Of a stretch of 64,000 nt of DNA, positions 53,719 through 62,403 are shown in pieces (the first letter of the stretch is position 1; every line of letters begins with the position of its first letter). Made by a program: the position numbers and the translations under genes. This DNA is from Bifidobacterium olomucense (GTDB taxonomy: Bacteria; Actinomycetota; Actinomycetes; Actinomycetales; Bifidobacteriaceae), in assembly GCF_012932375.1 (NCBI RefSeq), contig NZ_JAAIIG010000001.1, positions 1 through 64,000 of the forward strand, read 5' to 3'. The notes under the pieces were generated by a model, which had not been told where the DNA came from, made no database searches, and saw only the letters and a list, made by a program, of their open reading frames with translations.

Positions 53719-54951
53719 TCACACCTCGAACCCGGCCGCAACGAGCGCATGGTCGATATCACGGATGAGATCGTCCGTGTCTTCAAGCCCCACGGCCAGC
53801 CGGAAGAAACCGCGATGGAATTCCGGCGGATACAGGTACTGGCGTTCGTCGTCCTCGCCAAGGAACACGATGAGGCTTTCATCATGGCCCAAAGAAACGG
53901 CCGACGTGATGACATTGAGCTTGGAGACGAACCTATTGTGGCCCTCGTGGTCGGTGTCCAAACCGAACGCCAGCACGCCGCCGAATCCGGAATCCGAGCG
54001 CGCCAGTTGACGGACGGCGACGTCATGGTGCGGATGCGATTGAAGACCCGGATATGAGACGAACCGCACGGACGGAATTCGTTCCAGATGCTCAGCGATC
54101 GCCAGAGCGGAAGCGTTGTGTTGGCGGATACGTAAGGGAAGCGTTACTGATCCTCGATTGATGAGCCATGCGTTGAACGGTGAGATGATGCCGCCGAAGT
54201 TCACCTGTGCGGTGAATCGAATCTCGTCGGTACGCGCTTTGGTGGTGGCGATCACGCCGCCGAGCGCGTCGCCGTGGCCGTTGATGTATTTGGTGAGCGA
54301 TTCGATGACGATATCCGCGCCCAGATCAAGCGGCCGCACGTTGTACGGCGAGTTGAATGTGTTGTCCACCGAGACCAGGATATCCGGATTCGCCTCGTGT
54401 GCGATTTGCGCGATGGCGCGGATGTCCGAAACCTTGAGTGTAGGATTCGCCGGCGTCTCGATATGTACGAGCCTGGTGTTGGGTCGGAGGGCGGCGCGCA
54501 CGTTTTCCGGATCGGAAGTGTCCACGATCGAGGTCTCGATGCCGTACTTCTCCGGCAGGATCTGGTTAAGCAGACGGTAGGCGGCGATATAGGTGGTGTC
54601 CGAGAAGATCGCGTGATCGCCGCGATTCAGGAACGTGGTGAATGTCGCAGCGAGGGCTGCGACTCCGGAAGCGAGCACCACTGCGTCTTCGGCACCTTCG
54701 AGACGGGCGAGTTTTTCTTCCAGATACCGTTGATTCGGGTGCCCGTTGCGGGTGTAGAGATTCACATCCGAACTTGACCAGTTGATATCGGACGGGTCGT
54801 ATGGCAGGGCATAGGCGTTGGCGAGCGTGATCGGGCGACGAATCGCGCCGGTCTCCGCATCGATGCCGTTGCCGAGATGGATGGCAAGCGTGCCGAAGCC
54901 GAGCGGCTGATCATCGAAGGATTGTCCATGATGTACAAGATCTGAAGTCAT
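53719..54951 (-). CDS. Trans-sulfuration PLP enzyme (cystathionine gamma-synthase/O-acetylhomoserine sulfhydrylase-like)
   Basis: The 410-residue cytoplasmic enzyme is PLP-dependent, Cys/Met metabolism family. It has the phosphate-contact YTRNGHPNQRYLEEKLARLE, VLASGVAALAATF, VSVDNTFNSPYNVRPLDLGA and the catalytic lysine in ESLTKYINGHGDALGG. It is divergent from the usual cystathionine beta-lyase pattern (ETPANPTLKVSDIRAIA is conserved), and the precise reaction cannot be decided between gamma-synthase, gamma-lyase and sulfhydrylase. The ATG at 54951 has a weak site. No sulfur riboswitch is visible upstream. Confidence 0.9.
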   Translation of the reverse strand: MTSDLVHHGQSFDDQPLGFGTLAIHLGNGIDAETGAIRRPITLANAYALPYDPSDINWSSSDVNLYTRNGHPNQRYLEEKLARLEGAEDAVVLASGVAALAATFTTFLNRGDHAIFSDTTYIAAYRLLNQILPEKYGIETSIVDTSDPENVRAALRPNTRLVHIETPANPTLKVSDIRAIAQIAHEANPDILVSVDNTFNSPYNVRPLDLGADIVIESLTKYINGHGDALGGVIATTKARTDEIRFTAQVNFGGIISPFNAWLINRGSVTLPLRIRQHNASALAIAEHLERIPSVRFVSYPGLQSHPHHDVAVRQLARSDSGFGGVLAFGLDTDHEGHNRFVSKLNVITSAVSLGHDESLIVFLGEDDERQYLYPPEFHRGFFRLAVGLEDTDDLIRDIDHALVAAGFEV

Positions 54952-55280
54952 GTCTTAAGCATGCCGTCCCCCGTTATGACGCGCAAGCTGTGTGAAATGC
55001 CGACAAACTGCGCTATTGCAGGCTTTAAGAGCCGTTTATAAGAAACGCGAAGACCTCGTGTGGGGTGGTGCCGGCGGCAGCGCGCGGCAACGGGACCTCG
55101 ATGGATACCGGAAGCCGGTGCTTTGCGCAACGAAACGACACGCCGTGAAAACACTGTTATTGCAACGGTTTGTAGATGATTTCGCAGTGCTGATTTGCAT
55201 TAGTGGGAAATCTATGTTTAGATAGCCAAGTTGCCTGACGAGGTCAAGCCAAGTGGTGAGACCAAGATGGGAAACAGACT
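54952..55280. other. Intergenic region before the tRNA cluster
   Basis: The 329-bp gap holds the divergent promoters for the PLP enzyme (minus) and the tRNA/rpmG unit (plus). Only the latter can be placed. No gene is supported; a 68-codon frame on the minus strand and a 77-codon one on the plus strand have no features. Confidence 0.5.
55195..55223 (+). promoter_or_regulatory. Promoter of the tRNA-rpmG unit
   Basis: TTGCAT at 55195-55200 and TTAGAT at 55218-55223 are spaced by exactly 17 bp, about 57 bp upstream of the first tRNA. This is the best sigma-70-type pair in the gap. Confidence 0.6.
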
Positions 55281-55362
55281 GGCGGATTTCCCAAGCGGTC
55301 AAAGGGAGCTGACTGTAAATCAGCCGCTTCGTGCTTCAGTGGTTCGAATCCACTATCCGCCA
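55281..55362 (+). tRNA. tRNA-Tyr (anticodon GTA)
   Basis: An 82-base class II tRNA with a seven-base acceptor GGCGGAT/ATCCGCC, anticodon stem CTGACTGTAAATCAG with GTA, an extended variable arm and T loop GGTTCGAATCC. It is the first of three tRNAs, separated from the next by one base. Confidence 0.96.
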
Positions 55363-55363
55363 C

Positions 55364-55435
<72 letters not shown>

Positions 55436-55439
55436 CTCT

Positions 55440-55513
55440 GGCGGGGTAGCTCAGCTGGCTAGAGCGTACGACTCATAATCGTAAGGTCAAGAGTTCGAGC
55501 CTCTTCCTCGCTA
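55440..55513 (+). tRNA. tRNA-Met (anticodon CAT)
   Basis: The 74-base tRNA has D arm GCTCAGCTGGCTAGAGC and anticodon stem ACGACTCATAATCGT with CAT. Its T arm AAGAGTTCGAGCCTCTT is followed by an acceptor pairing that includes two G-U pairs. The first acceptor pair is a wobble G-U rather than the initiator C-A mismatch; elongator identity is likely but not proven. Confidence 0.92.
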
Positions 55514-55575
55514 CAAATTGCGCCCGCCATATGGTGGGCGCGCCCATTAGACCTAGAACACAGAGGTGAATGACA

Positions 55576-55743
55576 ATGGCTAAGAGCGCCGACATCCGTC
55601 CGGGCATCACGCTGGCCTGCACCGAGTGCAAGGAGCGTAACTACATCACGACGAAGAACCGTCGTAACACGCCCGATCGTCTCGAGCTCAAGAAGTTCTG
55701 CGCTCGTTGCGGCAAGCAGACCCTGCATCGCGAGACCCGTTGA
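55576..55743 (+). CDS. rpmG: 50S ribosomal protein L33 (zinc-binding form)
   Basis: The 55-residue protein begins [18 protein letters not shown] and contains two CXXC pairs (CTEC, CARC), the zinc-binding (C+) form. It reads [20 protein letters not shown] in the middle. GAGGTGAATGAC precedes the ATG, 62 bp after tRNA-Met, so the tRNAs and L33 are probably one transcript. This tRNA-rpmG arrangement is common in actinobacteria. Confidence 0.96.
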   Translation: MAKSADIRPGITLACTECKERNYITTKNRRNTPDRLELKKFCARCGKQTLHRETR

Positions 55744-55763
55744 TCGCAGAGCATCAAGCTTCG

Positions 55764-55797
55764 AAACCCGACCATCCGGTCGGGTTTTTTGTTTTTT
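55764..55797 (+). terminator. Terminator after rpmG
   Basis: AAACCCGACC and GGTCGGGTTT form a perfect stem around ATCC, followed by TTTGTTTTTT. It is a strong rho-independent terminator. Confidence 0.95.
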
Positions 55798-55926
55798 CCG
55801 CTCCCGTCTCAAAGCTGTGTCGCTCCTATATGATTCCCACGATGATTCCCACGGTCGCACAACACCTACCAAGAACCCACGCGTCAACCCCCGATGATGG
55901 TCTAGAACACCAGTAGGATAAACATC

Positions 55927-57156
55927 ATGACCAGCTTTGCAGATATCACCACCATGGGCGTCGGCGGTCCCATCGCCCACTTCATCGAACCGACCACGCG
56001 TGTCGGGCTTATCGAAGCTGTGGAGGATGCCGACTCCAAAGGTCTGCCTCTTATAGTGATCGGCGGCGGCTCGAACATGCTGATTGCCGACGAGCCCTTC
56101 GCCGGCGTGGTGGTGCGTGACGCGCGCCGCCAAATCACCGTACCGGATGAGGCCGCCCCGGTCGAGGGCGGGGACCGTACCGTGCATGTCTGTGCCGAAG
56201 CCGGCGTGAATTGGGATGATCTTGTGGCGTTTACCGTTGAGCTCGGTCTGGAGGGCATCGAAGGGCTTTCGGGCATTCCGGGCACAGTCGGTGCCTCGGT
56301 GGTGCAGAACATCGGCGCATATGGGCAGGAAGTGGCCACATCGGTGGAGTCGGTGGAGGTATGGGACCGGAAAACCAAGACCACCAGCGAGATGACGGCG
56401 GCTGACCTGCAGTTCGGATACCGTTCCTCCGCGTTGAAATCCAGTATGTATCAGGCCCCCGGCCGGCCGGCCGATGAGTTCTTCCCGACCCCGCGTTACG
56501 TGGTGCTGTCGGTCACCTTTGTCTTGACCCATTCGCAGCAAGGCACAGTGGGCTATGGACAGCTCGCCAAGGCGCTTGGCGTTGAGGTCGGGGACCGTAT
56601 GGATACCGCAACGATTCGCGATGCGGTGCTCAAGGTACGTGCCGCCAAAGGCATGCTGGAGGATCCTACGCGCTACGCATCGGATGCGATGGCCGGCACT
56701 AAGCGTGAGCAGAACATCCTCAAGGATCTCAAACGTCTGTTCGCACTCAATGAGGGTGCGAGCATCGCTCCTGAGCCGAACGGTCTGCCGGCCCCGGACT
56801 ACAATCGCCACAGTTGCGGTTCGTTCTTCATGAATCCGATTCTGCCTGCTGATCAGGCTGCTCGTCTGCCTGAGGACGCTCCTCGTTTTGCGGCCGAACT
56901 GCCGGATGGCACGCCGGGTGTCAAGACCTCTGCGGCATGGCTGATCGACCACGCCGGTTGCCATAAGGGCTTCAAAGCCGATGACCATGCGGCGGCAAGC
57001 CTGTCTACTCAGCACACACTGGCATTGACCAACCGTGGGGGAGCTACGGCTGCGGACATCGAACAGTTGGCCCGTGCGGTGCAGCAGCGTGTGCATGATG
57101 CGTTCGGTATCGATTTGGTGCCCGAGCCGGTCTGCGTCAACGTTCTGGAGCGCTGA
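55927..57156 (+). CDS. murB: UDP-N-acetylenolpyruvoylglucosamine reductase
   Basis: The 409-residue cytoplasmic flavoenzyme reduces UDP-GlcNAc-enolpyruvate with NADPH to UDP-MurNAc, the second committed step of peptidoglycan synthesis. The FAD-binding motif IGGGSNMLIAD, the substrate-loop GIPGTVGASVVQNIGAYGQE, YRSSALKSS and the catalytic serine in HSCGSFFMNPI are present, with the closing PEPVCVNVLE. It is about 60 residues longer than E. coli MurB because of an insertion around residues 185-260 (QGTVGYGQLAKALG onwards), as in other actinobacteria. The ATG at 55927 has TAGGATAAAC upstream. Confidence 0.95.
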   Translation: MTSFADITTMGVGGPIAHFIEPTTRVGLIEAVEDADSKGLPLIVIGGGSNMLIADEPFAGVVVRDARRQITVPDEAAPVEGGDRTVHVCAEAGVNWDDLVAFTVELGLEGIEGLSGIPGTVGASVVQNIGAYGQEVATSVESVEVWDRKTKTTSEMTAADLQFGYRSSALKSSMYQAPGRPADEFFPTPRYVVLSVTFVLTHSQQGTVGYGQLAKALGVEVGDRMDTATIRDAVLKVRAAKGMLEDPTRYASDAMAGTKREQNILKDLKRLFALNEGASIAPEPNGLPAPDYNRHSCGSFFMNPILPADQAARLPEDAPRFAAELPDGTPGVKTSAAWLIDHAGCHKGFKADDHAAASLSTQHTLALTNRGGATAADIEQLARAVQQRVHDAFGIDLVPEPVCVNVLER

Positions 57157-57229
57157 AGCTGGAAATCTTCGGATTCCATATCTTCTGTCGACGCATAGTC
57201 GGGGATGAAGTGCGGTTACCAATAGGTAA

Positions 57230-57258
57230 TAGACAAGTCACGTGGCCTCTTCTATACT
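57230..57258 (+). promoter_or_regulatory. Promoter of the APC permease
   Basis: TAGACA at 57230-57235 and TATACT at 57253-57258 are spaced by 17 bp, 57 bp upstream of the start codon. This is a good sigma-70-type promoter. Confidence 0.7.
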
Positions 57259-57314
57259 CGTTTCTCGATGTTTTTTGCGTGCCTGGGCGCGCTTGAGAGA
57301 AAAGAGAAGGCTTT

Positions 57315-58841
57315 ATGCAACTGTTCCGCACGAAATCCGTCGAACAGACCATCGCCGAAACAGGTGAGGAAGGGCGCAAGCTCAAGCGCAACCTGACATG
57401 GTGGGATCTATCCATCATGGGCGTGGCCGTAGCCGTGGGCGCCGGCATCTTCTCGGTCGGCGCGCAGGCCGCCGCCTTCCACGCCGGCCCGGCCGTCATC
57501 ATCAGCTTCCTGATCGCAGGCGTGGTGTGCGGCGCTGCCGTGATGTGCTATGCCGAGTTCGCCTCGATGATTCCGGTGGCCGGCTCCGCCTACACCTTCA
57601 CGTACACCACGGTAGGTGAGGTCATGGCATGGATCATCGGCTGGGATCTCATTCTTGAGATGCTGATGGCCGGTTCCGTGATTTCCAAGTACTGGGGTGT
57701 GTACCTCAACGACTTCATGCGGTTGATGGGATGGAATGCCAACACGAACCTGACGTTCGGCTCCTTCCACATCGATGTCGCCCCGATTATCATCGTGGCG
57801 TTCTTCACCACGCTGCTGGTCTTCGGCACCAAGATCGGTGCCCGTGTGGACGGTGCGATGACCGTGCTGAAAATCGCCATCGTGTTCTTTGTGGTGATCG
57901 TAGGTTTCTTCTACGTCAAGGCCTCCAACTTCACGCCGTTCATTCCGCCTGCGGAACCGGCTTCCAGCGTACAGAGCTCCACGGCTGTCTCTGGCGCGAT
58001 GGGCCAGCCGCTGTGGCAGTGGGCCACCGGCATGGTGCCTTCCATCTACGGCATTCCGGGTATTCTCTCTGGCGCGGCGCTCGTGTTCTTCGCTTTCATC
58101 GGTTTTGACGTGGTGGCCACTGCATCCGAGGAAACCAAGGACCCACATAAGAATGTGCCGCTTGGCATCGGCGTGGGCATGGCCTTGATCATCATCATGT
58201 ACATGCTTGTGGCCATTGTGACCACCGGCATGGTCTCTTATAAGGAGCTGGCGCAGCAAGACAGTCCGTCTTTGGCTACCGCATTCGAGCTGGTGGGCGC
58301 CAATTGGGCGGCGAAGATCATCAGCTTCGGTATTGTGCTGGGTCTTGCCACCGTGGTGATGGTGCTGCTGCTCGGCTTGACCCGTATCGTCTTCGCGATG
58401 AGCCGTGACGGTCTGTTGCCGCGCGGCCTGTCCAAGACCGGCAAGCACGGCACTCCGGCAGGCCTGCAGATCGCCGTGGGTGTCGTGGTGGCTCTGGTCG
58501 CCGCCCTGTTCGACATCGGCGTGCTTTCCGATATGGTCAACATCGGTACGCTTTCCGCCTTCACATTGGTGGCCATCTCCATTCCGATCATGCGTAAGAG
58601 GCGCCCTGATCTGCCGCGCGCGTTCAAGATTCCGGGCAACCCATGGGTGCCGATTCTGATCGGTCTGGCCAACCTGTGGCTCATGCTGAACCTCACCGTG
58701 CTCACCTGGATTCGTTTCGTGGTGTGGCTGGTCGTCGGCTTTGCCATTTACTTCGGCTACGGCTACCGTCACGCCCGTCTCGGCACCGGCGACCTGACTG
58801 AAGAGCTCTCTGCCGAAACCGATCAGGCCATCAACGGCTGA
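57315..58841 (+). CDS. Amino acid permease, APC family (cationic amino acid transporter type)
   Basis: The 508-residue membrane protein has about twelve to fourteen hydrophobic segments. It shows the APC features MGVAVAVGAGIFSVGAQAA in TM1 (GAGIF), SAYTFTYTTVGEVMAWIIGW, GIPGILSGAALVFFAFIGFD in TM6 and the ASEETKDPHKNVPLGI loop, which together point to the CAT/YfnA-like subgroup. The substrate is a cationic or broad amino acid and cannot be fixed. GAGAAGG precedes the ATG at 57315. The next gene is over 200 bp away, so it appears monocistronic. Confidence 0.92.
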   Translation: MQLFRTKSVEQTIAETGEEGRKLKRNLTWWDLSIMGVAVAVGAGIFSVGAQAAAFHAGPAVIISFLIAGVVCGAAVMCYAEFASMIPVAGSAYTFTYTTVGEVMAWIIGWDLILEMLMAGSVISKYWGVYLNDFMRLMGWNANTNLTFGSFHIDVAPIIIVAFFTTLLVFGTKIGARVDGAMTVLKIAIVFFVVIVGFFYVKASNFTPFIPPAEPASSVQSSTAVSGAMGQPLWQWATGMVPSIYGIPGILSGAALVFFAFIGFDVVATASEETKDPHKNVPLGIGVGMALIIIMYMLVAIVTTGMVSYKELAQQDSPSLATAFELVGANWAAKIISFGIVLGLATVVMVLLLGLTRIVFAMSRDGLLPRGLSKTGKHGTPAGLQIAVGVVVALVAALFDIGVLSDMVNIGTLSAFTLVAISIPIMRKRRPDLPRAFKIPGNPWVPILIGLANLWLMLNLTVLTWIRFVVWLVVGFAIYFGYGYRHARLGTGDLTEELSAETDQAING

Positions 58842-58855
58842 TCTGCCGGCCGTTT

Positions 58856-58986
58856 AGCGTACTTTTCGCGCGATTAATGCGCAAAGTCCCCGAAATTGGG
58901 CCTCTCTGCGTACTTTTCGTGCGAAAAGTACGCTATAGGGCCTCATATGGGCATGGTTCCGTGCGATTCGTGCGAAAAGTGCGTCC
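58856..58986. repeat. Second block of the dispersed TGCGTACTTTTCGCGCGAA repeat
   Basis: Copies are near 58857-58874 (GCGTACTTTTCGCGCGAT), 58908-58933 (a 26-base near-perfect palindrome beginning GCGTACTTTTCG) and, inverted, 58963-58983 (GATTCGTGCGAAAAGTGCG). Spacing is about 50 bp, as in the block at 35773-35894, and CCTCTCTGCGT precedes a copy in both. The block lies between the APC permease and fdxA. Confidence 0.85.
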
Positions 58987-59032
58987 GTGCATCCGTGCGC
59001 GGGGGAGTGCTGGTGGCGTCCGGTCACGGGCC

Positions 59033-59038
59033 TAGAAT
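59033..59038 (+). promoter_or_regulatory. Candidate -10 of fdxA
   Basis: TAGAAT at 59033-59038 lies 30 bp before the start codon, which has AAGGAGG at 59056-59063. No clear -35 is visible upstream, so the assignment is tentative. Confidence 0.4.
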
Positions 59039-59068
59039 TGACACAGCGTTACTTTCAAGGAGGATTCC

Positions 59069-59389
59069 ATGCCATACGTTGTTGCTCAGCCTTGCGTGGA
59101 TGTCAAGGATAAGGCCTGTGTGGACGAGTGCCCTGTCGACTGCATCTACGAGGGCTCCCGCTCCCTGTATATCAATCCGAATGAGTGCGTGGACTGCGGT
59201 GCATGCGAGCCGGTGTGCCCCACCGAGGCCATCTTCTATGAGGATGATCTGCCGGACGAGTGGGCCTGGTACAAGGATGCTGCTGTCAGTTTCTTCGCAG
59301 AGGTAGGCGATTTGGGCGGTGCGTCCGCAGCCGGCCCGATCGGCAAGGACCCTGAACAGGTCGCTGCGCTGCCTCCGCAGAATCAGTGA
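59069..59389 (+). CDS. fdxA: 7Fe/8Fe ferredoxin
   Basis: The 106-residue low-potential electron carrier has two cluster motifs. The N-terminal one is CVDVKDKACVDECPVDCI, a 3Fe-4S-type arrangement with extra spacing, and the second is CVDCGACEPVCPTEAIF for a 4Fe-4S cluster. It is the FdxA class of actinobacteria. The C-terminal 40 residues include an aromatic DEWAWYKDAAVSFF stretch. The strong site AAGGAGG precedes the ATG. It lies directly upstream of dapC, a conserved actinobacterial neighbourhood of unclear meaning. Confidence 0.95.
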   Translation: MPYVVAQPCVDVKDKACVDECPVDCIYEGSRSLYINPNECVDCGACEPVCPTEAIFYEDDLPDEWAWYKDAAVSFFAEVGDLGGASAAGPIGKDPEQVAALPPQNQ

Positions 59390-59424
59390 TGTCCCTCGGC
59401 CATCTCGCCGCTATCTCACTATCG

Positions 59425-59454
59425 AACCCCCGAGCCGGTATGGCCGGGGGTTTG
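59425..59454 (+). terminator. Hairpin between fdxA and dapC
   Basis: AACCCCC and GGGGGTT form a stem around a 14-base loop that adds a further GCC/GGC pairing, followed by TTTG. Only 103 bp separate the genes, so it may attenuate rather than fully stop transcription into dapC. Confidence 0.7.
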
Positions 59455-59492
59455 TCGTATCTTAAGAACGAGTTGAACAAGAAAGGGCTTCC

Positions 59493-60668
59493 ATGGGTTT
59501 CCACGCATATTCCTCCCCGTACGACTGGTCGCGTATCGCCGGATTCAAAGCGACGGCTCAAGCAGTGCCCGGTGGCATGGTGGACCTGTCCGCCGGCTCC
59601 CCGGTGGACCCGGTTCCGGATTCGGTTCGTGAAGCGCTGGCCTCTGCGTCGGATGCGTCGAATGCTCACGGCTATCCGGTGACTGTCGGCACCGCCGAAC
59701 TGAAGAAGGCGATGAACGACTGGTTCCGTGACCTGCGCGGCGTGGATCTGAAGTCCATCAACGCCGCTGTGGTGCCTACTGTCGGCTCCAAGGAGGGCGT
59801 CTCTCTGATGGCCTCGCTGTTGCATCTCGGCGAGGGGGATGTGGTGGTCCAGCCACGCATCTCCTATCCGACGTACGAGATCGGTACGCAGCTGGCCGGT
59901 GCCACTGTGCTGAAAGTCGATGATGTGGCTGATGTGGAATCATGGGTCCACGTGCCAGGAGTCAGGGCCGTGTGGGTGAATTCCCCGTGCAATCCCACTG
60001 GCGATATCATCACCGCAGACTGGCTGGCCGGCATCGTCGCCGCGGCGCGCAGCATCGGAGCGGTGGTGTTGTCGGACGAATGCTATGCGTTGATGGACTG
60101 GCGCGCCAGTGCCGCCTCGGTGGAATCCAACGAACCGGCCGCCGGTAGCCAGGCGTTCAGCCTTACCGCTGCACCCAGTGCGTTGAGTCCTCAGGTATGT
60201 GAAGGATCGGCCGATGGGATTCTGGCGCTGTATTCACTGTCCAAGCAGTCCAATATGGCTGGTTATCGTACGGCAGTGATCGTCGGCGATTATCGACTGG
60301 TGAGCGAAATGGCCGAATACCGTAAGCAGATCGGTCAGATTATTCCCGGCCCGGTTCAGGCGGCGATGGCTGCCGCCTTGAGGGATGTGGCTCAGGTGCG
60401 TGACCAGCGGATTCGTTACCGCAGACGACTGTCTCGTCTGGTTGATGCGCTGAACGCTTACGGATATCAGGCCGCAATGCCCTCCGGCGCATTGTATGTG
60501 TGGGTGAAGGCCAAATCCGGTGATTGCTGGACCGATATGGCTGCACTTGCCGAACTCGGTATTGTGCCCAGTCCAGGCGAATTCTATGGTGCTCCGGCAT
60601 ATCTGCGATTCTCGTCCACGGCTACGGACGAGAGCATTGACCTTGTCTGCCGGCGTCTTGCCGCATAG
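59493..60668 (+). CDS. dapC: Succinyldiaminopimelate aminotransferase
   Basis: The 391-residue cytoplasmic PLP enzyme (class I/II aminotransferase) is in lysine and meso-diaminopimelate synthesis. Features are DLSAGSPVDPVP near the start, WVNSPCNPTGDII, VLSDECYALMDW (aspartate contacting the PLP ring) and the catalytic lysine in LYSLSKQSNMAGYR. The C-terminal arginine is in YLRFS. The location next to fdxA supports DapC over other aminotransferases. GAAAGGG lies before the ATG at 59493. A Q/S/A-rich insertion (about residues 205-235) is unusual but in frame. Confidence 0.9.
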   Translation: MGFHAYSSPYDWSRIAGFKATAQAVPGGMVDLSAGSPVDPVPDSVREALASASDASNAHGYPVTVGTAELKKAMNDWFRDLRGVDLKSINAAVVPTVGSKEGVSLMASLLHLGEGDVVVQPRISYPTYEIGTQLAGATVLKVDDVADVESWVHVPGVRAVWVNSPCNPTGDIITADWLAGIVAAARSIGAVVLSDECYALMDWRASAASVESNEPAAGSQAFSLTAAPSALSPQVCEGSADGILALYSLSKQSNMAGYRTAVIVGDYRLVSEMAEYRKQIGQIIPGPVQAAMAAALRDVAQVRDQRIRYRRRLSRLVDALNAYGYQAAMPSGALYVWVKAKSGDCWTDMAALAELGIVPSPGEFYGAPAYLRFSSTATDESIDLVCRRLAA

Positions 60669-61020
60669 ATGTGCATAGATGAAGGGATTCATCGTGATAG
60701 TCGCGTCGATAGCGATAGATATGGCGTGAAGTAACGGAGCCGGAGGTACGCCATTGTCCGTCCGCCTCCAGTCAACGATTCTACTGGGATATTATTTCCG
60801 CCACGTCGATGCATAACGCATAAATTCGCTGAGGTCCAGCGGTCTGATGCGTTTGTCACGGCGCATCGTCATGTCGCGTCGCCACGGCGCATCACGGTAC
60901 CGGCAGCATGTATGGGTCAGCCTATTGGTGCGAATCTGCCGTTGGGCGGTATCCTTAACTGGAAGAGAGTGGTGCCGAAAGCATTCGGCAAAAGTCCGTA
61001 AGGATAGAGGGGCGTCAACG
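60669..61020. other. Intergenic region before the CapA-type gene
   Basis: The 352-bp gap has no supported gene, although an in-frame extension from 60847 exists without a ribosome binding site. A small hairpin TGCCGAAAGCATTCGGCA lies near 60972-60989, and a TATCCT box near 60950 could be a -10. The rest is unassigned. Confidence 0.5.
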
Positions 61021-62379
61021 ATGAGTCATATTTCCGGTCAAGGGCAGCATCGGACCATGTCCACGCGAACCAGTCGTGTGACGTTGCTTGCCGTGTTCAT
61101 TCTTGCGCTTGCCGTATGTCTGGGCGCTGGAGTGTGGCTTGCCGCGCATCCCATCGGCAGTGGCGATACACGGCAATCTGACGGTGGCATGGCGTCGAAC
61201 AGTGCATTGCACAAACAACAGGCCGCCCCGAAGCCGGTGGTCGAACACCACGGCAATTCACCGGACTGCCCGGATACAGACTGCATCGCCATGCTGGTCA
61301 ATGGCGATCTGCTGTTCCACGAAGGATTGTGGAGCCAGTTCCAAGGGCCCAACCCCAATGCCACGGATGGCACCGCCTTCAATTTCGATCCCTTATTCGA
61401 ACCGATGAAGCAGTACATTCAGGCTTCCGACATCGCCGTATGTGAGTTTGAAACCCCCATTGCCCAACGTGGAGGTCCTTATGCCGCATATCCGATTTTC
61501 AACATTCCTCCGGAGGTCGCGGATGCGGTCAAGAACGTAGGCTATACCGCCTGCACCCATGCCACGAACCATTCGTGGGATCAGGGGGCGGAAGGCATCG
61601 CCCGCTTGTGGGATACGCTTGAGGCGGACGGCATCGCTCAAACCGGTTCATACAAAACCGAGGCGGAATCCACCGAACCGTTGGTGATCGATTCGCCAAC
61701 CGGTGGCGGCAAGCTGGGACTGGTCACCGGAACCGTATCGCTCAACGGCATGACCGCCGATGAGGATTGGCAGGTGGATCGTCTGCGCGAGGCCGGCGAT
61801 CCCAATCATGACAGCGACATCCAACGTGCGGTGGACAAGGCGAACAAGGCTCGCGAACAAGGAGCCGACGTCGTGGCCATCGCCATGCATTCGGTGCAGG
61901 AGTATCTGGATTACGCTGATTCCTGGCAGATTTCCGAGGCCCACGAGCTGGCCGATACCGGTGCATTCGACGTGATCTATGGCGCGGGATGCCATTGCGC
62001 GCAGCCGATTGAAAATTACAACGGCACTTGGATCGTCTACGGTCTGGGCAATACCGTCACCGAATCCGCGAATACGCCGGAGACACTGGTGAACAATCAG
62101 GGCGTCACCGCGCGTATCCAGTTCGCCGGCAAAAAGGGCGTCAAGGGTTCCTGGCGGGTGAACCGCATCGACTGGGTGCCTACCGCCAATGTGCATCAGG
62201 GGAAGTATCAGTGGTGTCCGATCTCGTCCGATCACCCGATCGGCGCATGTTGGGATGAATCGTATGATGCGCAGATTCGTCAGCGCATCTGGGATGTCAT
62301 CTATTCGATGGGTGCCGACCAGAACGTAGTACGTGAATGGAACATCACTCAGGAGCAGTCCGCCAAATCCGCGCAGTAA
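61021..62379 (+). CDS. CapA/PgsA-family metallophosphatase-like exported protein
   Basis: The 452-residue protein has one N-terminal membrane segment (about residues 19-41), then a PGA_cap (CapA) domain of the calcineurin-like phosphoesterase fold. Metal-motif equivalents are MLVNGDLLFHE, CEFETPI, ATNHSWDQGAEG and IAMHSVQEYLDY. The usual GxHPHxxQ is GAGCHCAQPIE here, with cysteine instead of the central histidine. The family is named from polyglutamate capsule synthesis but is broader, and the real substrate is unknown. GAGGGGC places the start at 61021, not an upstream ATG at 60847. Confidence 0.85.
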   Translation: MSHISGQGQHRTMSTRTSRVTLLAVFILALAVCLGAGVWLAAHPIGSGDTRQSDGGMASNSALHKQQAAPKPVVEHHGNSPDCPDTDCIAMLVNGDLLFHEGLWSQFQGPNPNATDGTAFNFDPLFEPMKQYIQASDIAVCEFETPIAQRGGPYAAYPIFNIPPEVADAVKNVGYTACTHATNHSWDQGAEGIARLWDTLEADGIAQTGSYKTEAESTEPLVIDSPTGGGKLGLVTGTVSLNGMTADEDWQVDRLREAGDPNHDSDIQRAVDKANKAREQGADVVAIAMHSVQEYLDYADSWQISEAHELADTGAFDVIYGAGCHCAQPIENYNGTWIVYGLGNTVTESANTPETLVNNQGVTARIQFAGKKGVKGSWRVNRIDWVPTANVHQGKYQWCPISSDHPIGACWDESYDAQIRQRIWDVIYSMGADQNVVREWNITQEQSAKSAQ

Positions 62380-62403
62380 GTGGGGCGGCGAGGAGCGTCG
62401 CAG

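Noticed and set aside
54952-55280. Sulfur-responsive riboswitch upstream of the PLP enzyme
   Set aside because: I looked for SAM- or SAH-type conserved cores on the minus strand and saw none.
55459-57222. 587-codon minus-strand frame antisense to rpmG and murB
   Set aside because: It runs across tRNA-Met, rpmG and murB, all well supported on the plus strand.
57408-58772. 454-codon minus-strand frame antisense to the APC permease
   Set aside because: Histidine/aspartate/glutamine-rich shadow of a strongly biased membrane gene.
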